In this document: positions 58,319-64,000 of the stretch, one piece after another
Numbering within the stretch: the first letter of the stretch is position 1
How the letters are laid out: every line of letters starts with the position of its first letter
Assembly (NCBI GenBank): GCA_001552515.1
Contig: BCRI01000022.1
Span: forward strand, 1-64,000
From: Sphaerimonospora mesophila NBRC 14179 = JCM 3151
GTDB taxonomy: Bacteria > Actinomycetota > Actinomycetes > Streptosporangiales > Streptosporangiaceae
Direction: 5' to 3'
DNA length: 64,000 nt
Made by a program: the position numbers and the translations under genes
Notes under the pieces: generated by a model
The model's input: only the letters and a program-made list of their open reading frames with translations
What the model was told of the DNA's origin: nothing
Databases searched by the model: none

Positions 58319-59656
58319 ATGCAACCAACAACGCAGGCTCGCAAAAGCCTCCATATTCGCCAGTTCCTGGCAATCGGCGGTGGCCAGGCCATCGAGAACT
58401 TCGACTGGATGATCTACGGGCTGGTCGCCGCGTACATAGGTCCCCAGTTCTTCCCCGGTCAGGGACCCGTGCAGAGCACTCTGAACGCTCTCGCCATTTT
58501 CGGGGTCGCCTTCGCGGCCCGCCCGCTCGGCGCGGTCATTTTCGGACCCGTGGCCGACCGTATCGGACGCAAGCCGATGATGCTGTGGTCCGTCGGCGCG
58601 ATGTCGCTCTTCTCGTTTCTGATGGGGGTCATGCCCACCGCGGACACCCTGGGCATATGGGCGGCCGTCCTCCTGGTGTCACTTCGGCTGCTTCAGGGCA
58701 TGTCGATCGGCGTAGAGCAGCCGATCATGGCCTCGTACGGCCTGGAAATCGCTCCCAAGGGCAAGGAGGCGTGGTACGCCGGTCTTCTTCAGCTGTGTTC
58801 GAATGTCGGCGTCCTGCTGGCATCGTTGATCGCCTTCTTCTCCGCGCTCTTCCTCGGGGACACGGGCATGGAGAACGGCGGCTGGCGTATCCCCTTCATC
58901 GCCGGCGGCATCATCGGCTTCGGCGTGCTCTGGCTGCGCAGAAACCTGCCGGAGACCGTCGACGTGGAGAAGACGCAGCATCGATCTTCGAGGGAAGTCC
59001 TGCGGGCGGTACGAGCCAATCCGCTCGCCGTCCTTGCCGTGATCCTCGTCGTGGGCGGCACCCAGGTCCTCAACTACGGATGGAACTCGGGGGTGCCGAG
59101 CACCGCACGCGCAGTGTTCGGCGAGAGCGGCACGCTGATTTTCGGTCTCACCAGTCTGCTCACGGTCGTTCTCATGATCATGACTCCGGTGGTGGGTAAG
59201 CTCGCCGACCACTTCGGCATGGGCAGAACCTTCGTGTGGACCCGTCTGCTGTCCATTCCGTGTGCGTTCGTTCTTCTCCTGTATGCGAACCCGGGAGTCG
59301 CCGCCTTCGTGATGGCCATGGCCGGTGGGGCGGTCATCCTTCCCTTCGCGCTCTCGTTCTTCAACGCGATCTCGGCGTCGCTCGTGCCCGCCGGACACAG
59401 GGTCACCGCGATCGGCATCGGCTACTCACTGGGCGTGGCCTGCTTCGGTGGCACGGCGTCCTACCTCCTCGTGTGGCTGAACTCGAAGAACCTGTATTGG
59501 GTCTTCCCGGTCTACATCGCCCTGATCCTGCTCCTCGGAGTTCTCCTCTACAAGGCGACGGTAAAGCGAACCGGCATACACGACGCTGTTTACTCCACCG
59601 CGGAACCGCATCGATACAGTCAGGCCGAGCACGCGGCCAAGAGCCAGTCGACCTGA
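58319..59656 (+). CDS. MFS transporter, metabolite:H+ symporter (MHS) type
   Basis: A 445-aa, twelve-helix importer. AIENFDWMIYGLVAAYIGPQF (about 20-40), FGPVADRIGRKPMML (loop 2-3) and RLLQGMSIGVEQPIM (helix 4) match MHS members such as ShiA, ProP and KgtP that bring in organic acids or zwitterions. ATG 58319 with GGAGAGG. Probable uptake system for the substrate of this island. Confidence 0.9.
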   Translation: MQPTTQARKSLHIRQFLAIGGGQAIENFDWMIYGLVAAYIGPQFFPGQGPVQSTLNALAIFGVAFAARPLGAVIFGPVADRIGRKPMMLWSVGAMSLFSFLMGVMPTADTLGIWAAVLLVSLRLLQGMSIGVEQPIMASYGLEIAPKGKEAWYAGLLQLCSNVGVLLASLIAFFSALFLGDTGMENGGWRIPFIAGGIIGFGVLWLRRNLPETVDVEKTQHRSSREVLRAVRANPLAVLAVILVVGGTQVLNYGWNSGVPSTARAVFGESGTLIFGLTSLLTVVLMIMTPVVGKLADHFGMGRTFVWTRLLSIPCAFVLLLYANPGVAAFVMAMAGGAVILPFALSFFNAISASLVPAGHRVTAIGIGYSLGVACFGGTASYLLVWLNSKNLYWVFPVYIALILLLGVLLYKATVKRTGIHDAVYSTAEPHRYSQAEHAAKSQST

Positions 59657-59700
59657 AAAGCCGATCGCCGCGGTCGCGGCGACCAACGTGAGGAAGGTCT

Positions 59701-60006
59701 TTGAAAGTCGTGGTGACCGGCGCCGACGGTTTCATCGGCAGCCGCTTGAGGATCGCCCTGATCCAAGGAGGGCACACGGTCCTGGACTTCGGGCCTGTCG
59801 AGGAGATCGACATCCGAGACAGGCGGATGGTTCAGGAGAGGCTGTCCGCGCCGGCACCCGACCTCGTTTTCCACCTAGCAGCCGTTTCCGGGCCGACGTT
59901 GCACCTTCAGAACCCGGAAATCGTCATGGCCGTCAACGCGGTCGGGACCGTGAACGTCTTGACATTGCTGGACGACGTCCGTGTCGATATCAGCGGGCAT
60001 TCGTGA
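59701..60006 (+). pseudogene. NAD-dependent epimerase/dehydratase, 3'-truncated
   Basis: A 101-aa fragment. VVVTGADGFIGSRL (4-17) is the Rossmann glycine motif and DLVFHLAAVSG (about 54-64) the next strand, then the frame ends after TVNVLTLLDDVRVDISGHS. Full proteins are about 300 aa and have the YxxxK site, missing here. TTG 59701 start. A break in a once complete gene between the MFS and SDR genes. Confidence 0.6.
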
Positions 60007-60117
60007 ACTCGTCGATGAGCGGCACTCGGCCTGAGGCCACCTTCATATCGCTTCGGGCCGGCTCGTCAGAATTTGACGATTCGCTCTGGTCGATCCCCTT
60101 TCACGAGAGGAACGGAT

Positions 60118-60882
60118 ATGTCCACAGGATTGACAGGAAAAGTGGCCGTCGTCACCGGATCGACACGGGGAATCGGTCGTGGCATCGCGGTCGCCCTGGC
60201 GAGGGAGGGTGCCAAGGTGGTGATCAACGGGCTCGATGACGAGATCGAGGCCGCGAGCGCCTACCGCGAGGTGACGGAATCGGGTGGTATGGCTCTCCTG
60301 TACCCGGGAGACATCACGGATGAGCGGTTCGTTCAGGGGCTGGTCGATGAAACCGAACAAGAACTGGGCCCGATCGACATCTGGGTCAACAACGCCGGAG
60401 GCGGAAAGAACATCCCCTTCCTCGATCTCGACGACGAGCGCTGGCACAGCACCATCGATCTGAATCTCCACTCGGCTTTCAGGTGTATCCGCCGGGTGAT
60501 CCCTGGAATGCTGGAGCGCGGCTTCGGCCGCATCATCAACATCGCCTCTCAGTTGGGTGTCAAGGGTGGCTACGAGCAGGCTCACTATGCGACCGCCAAG
60601 GCCGGACTGATCGGTTTGACGCGCTCGTTGGCGCTGGAGTTCGCGGGGTCCGGAGTGACGATCAACGCGATCGCACCCGGACGCATACAAACCGAGAAGA
60701 CGCCCGGAACGGCTCGCGTGAGCCAGGCATGGCTGGAGCGAAAGCTCCGCGAGATCCCGATGGGGCGGTTCGGAAAGGTGGAGGAGGTCTCGGCCACCGC
60801 GGTCCTCATCGCCTCCACCCCCGGCGGTGACTTCTACACCGGGCAGACGTTCCACCCCAACGGCGGGGAGGTGATGCCTTGA
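60118..60882 (+). CDS. Short-chain dehydrogenase/reductase
   Basis: A 254-aa classical SDR. TGSTRGIGRG (12-21) cofactor motif, NNAGGG, catalytic Ser in NIASQLG and YATAK (about 158-162). It would oxidise or reduce a pathway alcohol or ketone. ATG 60118 with GAGAGGA; the stop overlaps the deaminase start (TTGA). Confidence 0.9.
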   Translation: MSTGLTGKVAVVTGSTRGIGRGIAVALAREGAKVVINGLDDEIEAASAYREVTESGGMALLYPGDITDERFVQGLVDETEQELGPIDIWVNNAGGGKNIPFLDLDDERWHSTIDLNLHSAFRCIRRVIPGMLERGFGRIINIASQLGVKGGYEQAHYATAKAGLIGLTRSLALEFAGSGVTINAIAPGRIQTEKTPGTARVSQAWLERKLREIPMGRFGKVEEVSATAVLIASTPGGDFYTGQTFHPNGGEVMP

Positions 60883-61415
60883 CCGCGGACTCCGAGCGGC
60901 CGCCGGTCGGCGAGGATTCCCTTACGGAAAGCGACCGGGGCTTCCTGCGTGAGGCATTCGTACGCGCCAGGCGGGCAGGGGAGGCCGGTGAGCGGCCGTT
61001 CTCCGCGACGGTCGTGTCGGCCTCGGGGCAGATCTTGGCGAAGGCGATCAACACCCAGCGGTCCACGGGCGACTTCTCCATGCACGCCGAGTTGGCGGCC
61101 CTGCGCGAGGCGGTCCGCGAGTGGGGCGCTCCCGAAGTGCGGGGGGCGACGTTGTACGCCAGTAGCGAGCCGTGCGCGATGTGCTCTTCCGGCGCGTTCT
61201 TCGCGGGAGTGAGCCGGATCGTGTTCGGCACCGGCGTGCACGCCACATACCGGCTGATGCCCCGCCCGGGCGGCCAACTCGTTTTGAGAACCACGTCGGT
61301 GACAGAGGCCGGCGACCGCGATGTGACCGTTGTGGGCCCCGCTCTCGAGCAGGAGGGGCTATCGCATCTTCGCGAAGTCATATCGCATCGATCAGAACAA
61401 GAAGGAAGCGGGTAA
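60879..61415 (+). CDS. Nucleoside/guanine deaminase-like zinc enzyme
   Basis: A 178-aa cytidine deaminase-fold protein. Zinc and catalytic motif HAE (FSMHAELAAL, about 68-70) and PCAMC (PCAMCSSGAFF, about 98-102) are intact. Family members remove amino groups from purines, cytosine or related rings, e.g. guanine or creatinine-like imines. TTG 60879 has GGGGAGG 8 nt upstream. Confidence 0.87.
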   Translation: MTADSERPPVGEDSLTESDRGFLREAFVRARRAGEAGERPFSATVVSASGQILAKAINTQRSTGDFSMHAELAALREAVREWGAPEVRGATLYASSEPCAMCSSGAFFAGVSRIVFGTGVHATYRLMPRPGGQLVLRTTSVTEAGDRDVTVVGPALEQEGLSHLREVISHRSEQEGSG

Positions 61416-61420
61416 GCAGT

Positions 61421-62578
61421 ATGTCTGAAGCACGCTTGAGCCACATCACCCCGAGCGGCGAGCGGTCGCGGCGCGATGAAGCGCTTCGTCATGTGATGGA
61501 GAGCAACGGGCTCGATGCGATGCTCGTTTGCGGCCGTGGCGACGAAGTCGCTCGTGGCCGCATCCAGTACGTCTCAGACACCTTTGTGTGGGCCGGTTGG
61601 GCGTTGATCGTCCTGCCTCGCGTGGGGGACGCCGTCTACATCGGAGATCCCCTATGGGGCACCGACCGGGCGCAGGCCGCGGGCTGGATCAAGGAATTCC
61701 GGATGGCGCACGACCCGGGACCGGAGGTCGCCTCGGTCCTGGCCGATCTCGGCCTGTCCAGCGGTTCGATCGGCCTTGTGGGTGCCCAGATCGCCATGGG
61801 CGCGGGTGAGCTGCGGAGCATCGAGAGCAGTCTTCGTGACGCGACGCTGACGGACGCGACACCGCTGTTCGACGACGTTCGCGCGGTGAAGAGCGAGGTG
61901 GAGCTGGCCAACCTGCGGGAGACGTCTGAGATCCTGCGGAAGGTCTTCGGCGCCCTCGCCGCCGAGATCCGGCCGGGCGTACCGGAGCGCGATGTCCTGG
62001 CCGAGGCTCACCGCCTGGTACGGCAGTTCGGCTGTCTCGACGGCATCGCGACGATGAGCCGGCCGCCGTTTCGGTATTTCGGCGGGGGCAGCGATGCCGT
62101 GATCGAACGCGACGACATCATCGTGATCGACCTGGAGTGGGCCGGGCCGTCGGGCTATTGGGTGGAGCTTCGCCGCTGCTTCAGCTTCGGGGAGCCGTCA
62201 CCCCGAGCCCAGCGGTACTGGGACCTGCAGCGAGAGACGTTCTCCGCGTGCGTGGAGGCGATCAAACCGGGTGTGCAGGCGAGCGATGTCGCCGCCGCTC
62301 GCGATCGTGTCTACGCGAAGTGGGGTTATCCGGCGTCGAACAGCCCCCGGTACACCTTGCACGGCATCGGAATCGACACGTTGGAGACCCCCTGGATCCC
62401 GGGGAACGATGCCCTGCTTCGGTCTGGAATGGTGCTGAGCCTGCATCCCCACATCACGATCGACGACCCTGCCGAGCAGGCAGCGGTCGGCGGCATCACC
62501 ATCTCGGACAACGTCCTCGTCACCCCGACCGGGTCCGAGCGCATGACCGATCGAGAAGTCGAGTGGGTCGTCCTGTGA
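61421..62578 (+). CDS. M24 family protein, creatinase-like (metal site altered)
   Basis: A 385-aa pita-bread-fold protein. Of five M24 metal ligands, Asp in VIDLEWAG and His in LHGIGID remain; second Asp is Glu (YWVELRRC), and the two Glu positions read LSLHPHITI and GGITISDNV. Metal-free creatinase has comparable losses. C-N hydrolysis of a guanidino or amide compound is therefore a better guess than dipeptidase activity. It follows the deaminase by 5 bp. Confidence 0.8.
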   Translation: MSEARLSHITPSGERSRRDEALRHVMESNGLDAMLVCGRGDEVARGRIQYVSDTFVWAGWALIVLPRVGDAVYIGDPLWGTDRAQAAGWIKEFRMAHDPGPEVASVLADLGLSSGSIGLVGAQIAMGAGELRSIESSLRDATLTDATPLFDDVRAVKSEVELANLRETSEILRKVFGALAAEIRPGVPERDVLAEAHRLVRQFGCLDGIATMSRPPFRYFGGGSDAVIERDDIIVIDLEWAGPSGYWVELRRCFSFGEPSPRAQRYWDLQRETFSACVEAIKPGVQASDVAAARDRVYAKWGYPASNSPRYTLHGIGIDTLETPWIPGNDALLRSGMVLSLHPHITIDDPAEQAAVGGITISDNVLVTPTGSERMTDREVEWVVL

Positions 62579-62595
62579 GCCGGTGTGCGTGAGCC

Positions 62596-63345
62596 GTGGG
62601 CTGGGTGACGACGATCGCGGGAATCGGCACCCAGCCCATGGCATGGCTCGTGCTCGTCATCTTCCTTGGTGCCGTGATCCAAGGCAGCACGGGATTCGGT
62701 CTCGGCCTGATCGCCGCGCCCATCATCGCCATGATCGATCCGGAGCTGCTGCCGGCGGCGCTGATTCTGATCGGCGTGCCGCTGCCGCTGTTGATGGCCA
62801 TCCGAGAACGTGTGCAGGTCCGATGGGAGGGGCTCGGCTGGGCGTTGCTCGGCAGAACCGTGGGCACCGGGGCAGGGCTGGCAGCCGTGGTGTGGTTCTC
62901 GGCCCGGGCGCTGGCCACGACTGTCGCCATCGCCGTCCTGCTGGCGGTCACCGTCAGCGTCATCAGGTGGAGACCGACCGTCACGACGCGATCCCTGCTG
63001 GTGGCCGGGTTCCTCAGCGGCGCTGCCGGGACGGCGACCTCGATCGGAAGCCCTCCGATGGCCCTGCTGTTCCAGCGGGCCCCCGGGGCACAACTCCGCT
63101 CCACCCTCGGATGGTTCTTCTTTTTCGGCACGGCCCTGTCCCTGCTCGGACTGCTCCTGAGCGGTCAAATCGCCAGGATGCACCTGGAGTTCGCGGCCTG
63201 GGCCATCCTCCCGATGGTGGCGGGCTTCATGGTCTCCGGCCGTCTCAGAAAGTTCGTGGACAACGGGCGGACACGGGGAGCGGTGCTGGCCATGGCGACG
63301 TTGTCCGCGCTCGCGTTGCTGGTGCGATCGATCGCGCAGGTGTGA
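62596..63345 (+). CDS. TauE/SafE-family permease
   Basis: A 249-aa membrane protein with about eight helices; the family motif GAVIQGSTGFGLGLIAAP (about 26-43) and its repeat SGAAGTATSIGSPPMALLFQ (about 138-157) are clear. TauE/SafE proteins export sulfite, sulfoacetate or other organic anions. GTG 62596, no obvious ribosome binding site; likely last gene of the SDR-deaminase-M24 operon. Confidence 0.87.
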   Translation: MGWVTTIAGIGTQPMAWLVLVIFLGAVIQGSTGFGLGLIAAPIIAMIDPELLPAALILIGVPLPLLMAIRERVQVRWEGLGWALLGRTVGTGAGLAAVVWFSARALATTVAIAVLLAVTVSVIRWRPTVTTRSLLVAGFLSGAAGTATSIGSPPMALLFQRAPGAQLRSTLGWFFFFGTALSLLGLLLSGQIARMHLEFAAWAILPMVAGFMVSGRLRKFVDNGRTRGAVLAMATLSALALLVRSIAQV

Positions 63346-63423
63346 CGGAGATGGACGATCCCGGCAACCCCTTCGAGTAGGGCGTCACCCGTTGCGGGAC
63401 CTACCCGACCGTACTGATCGGTC

Positions 63424-64000
63424 ATGGGCGACGCCTGTCAAGGCGAACATATATCCGAATACGAACAGAAAACGGAGGAAAGACTGCGGGGATCCAAAGC
63501 AACCGCCGTACTGATGGTCGCGGTCGTCTTGATCGCGGCCAATCTCCGGACCGCGATCGCCAGCCTCGGCGCTGTGCTGGAGCAGGTGCAGGCGATGACG
63601 GGGCTCACGCCGGCGGCGGCCGGGCTGCTCAACGCGCTGCCGGTGCTGAGCTTCGCGGGGCTCGGCGGTCTCGGGCCGCTGCTGATGCGTCGGATCGGTC
63701 TCAATCGGATGATCGGCCTGGCCACCTGCGCGCTCGCCGCCGGCCTCCTCCTTCGCCTGCAGGGCCATGTCGGTCCCCTGTTCGCCGGGACGGCGATCGC
63801 ATGCGGCGGCATCGCCGTCGCGAACGTGCTCATACCCGTTGTCGTAAAGCAGCGCTTCCCGACGCGGGTGGGCTACGTGACAGGTCTCTACACCGCCGCG
63901 CTGGCAGGTGGGTCCGCCCTTGCGGCAGGCCTGACAGCACCTGTCTCCGAAGTGGCCGGATGGCGTACGGCCCTTGGCATGTGGTCGCTTCCGGTGATGC
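63424..64000 (+). CDS. MFS transporter, CynX/NimT-like (partial, cut by window end)
   Basis: Open frame from ATG 63424 to the window edge (192 codons and more). AVVLIAANLRTAIASLGAV (about 33-51) is typical of CynX/NimT cyanate- or nitroimidazole-related transporters, followed by more helices. ATG 63514 is an alternative start; GGAGGAAAG lies between the two. The C-terminus is outside the window. Confidence 0.75.
   Translation, partial: MGDACQGEHISEYEQKTEERLRGSKATAVLMVAVVLIAANLRTAIASLGAVLEQVQAMTGLTPAAAGLLNALPVLSFAGLGGLGPLLMRRIGLNRMIGLATCALAAGLLLRLQGHVGPLFAGTAIACGGIAVANVLIPVVVKQRFPTRVGYVTGLYTAALAGGSALAAGLTAPVSEVAGWRTALGMWSLPVM

Overview
The window is high-GC DNA with many GTG and TTG starts, dense stop/start overlaps (ATGA, GTGA, TTGA) and several probably leaderless genes. 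This fits an actinomycete chromosome. Aerobic cobalamin genes, cellulose-binding cellulase and F420-type oxidoreductase genes suggest a Streptosporangiales-type organism, but that placement is an inference. No rRNA, tRNA, CRISPR array or intact insertion sequence was seen.

Region 1 (about 0.2-15.7 kb, mostly minus strand) looks like an aromatic or phenolic acid catabolic island. It holds an acyl-CoA dehydrogenase, an acyl-CoA ligase, an HpaB/HpaC-type two-component flavin monooxygenase, a RidA-like protein, an alpha/beta hydrolase, a Liv-type ABC importer with a fused permease-ATPase, a VOC (extradiol dioxygenase/glyoxalase) protein, a FadR-type GntR regulator and an FAH-family hydrolase. A class III CoA-transferase is divergent. 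The divergent promoter region carries three GCATACA-like boxes that probably bind the GntR protein.

Region 2 (15.7-24.5 kb) looks like a drug-response island. A PadR regulator with a perfect palindrome over its own promoter leads an ABC exporter. A TetR regulator is divergent from an operon encoding a group-2 type sigma factor, a Vat-type streptogramin A acetyltransferase, a virginiamycin B lyase and a DUF5701-like protein. A secreted CBM2-GH5 cellulase follows.

Region 3 (26.4-44.1 kb) is an aerobic cobalamin (B12) cluster: CbtB/CbtA cobalt transport, a histidine-phosphatase-like protein, a fused ChlI/ChlD chelatase, CobO, CobB, CobN, CobG, CobH, CobIJ, CobK, CobM, CobL, a PPOX oxidoreductase and CobF. 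There are three cobalamin riboswitches. One has lost its 3' part and now abuts the remains of a [2Fe-2S] FhuF-like gene and a second truncated gene. CobG carries an unusual eight-copy 18-bp coding repeat.

Region 4 (44.2-63.3 kb) is a second catabolic island. A pentonate-to-2-oxoglutarate (Weimberg-type) module (IlvD/Edd dehydratase, DapA-family dehydratase, ketoglutarate-semialdehyde-type dehydrogenase) comes with an RraA-like aldolase, a hydroxyacid dehydrogenase and a TPP enzyme. Next to it are RidA, a cysteine hydrolase, an allantoinase/dihydropyrimidinase-like enzyme, two amidohydrolases, an MFS transporter, an SDR, a deaminase, a creatinase-like M24 protein and a TauE/SafE permease. A shared palindrome (consensus TGGTATACCA) in front of four transcription units suggests one GntR regulon joining sugar-acid and C-N hydrolysis genes. 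The last gene is a CynX/NimT-like MFS transporter cut by the window end.
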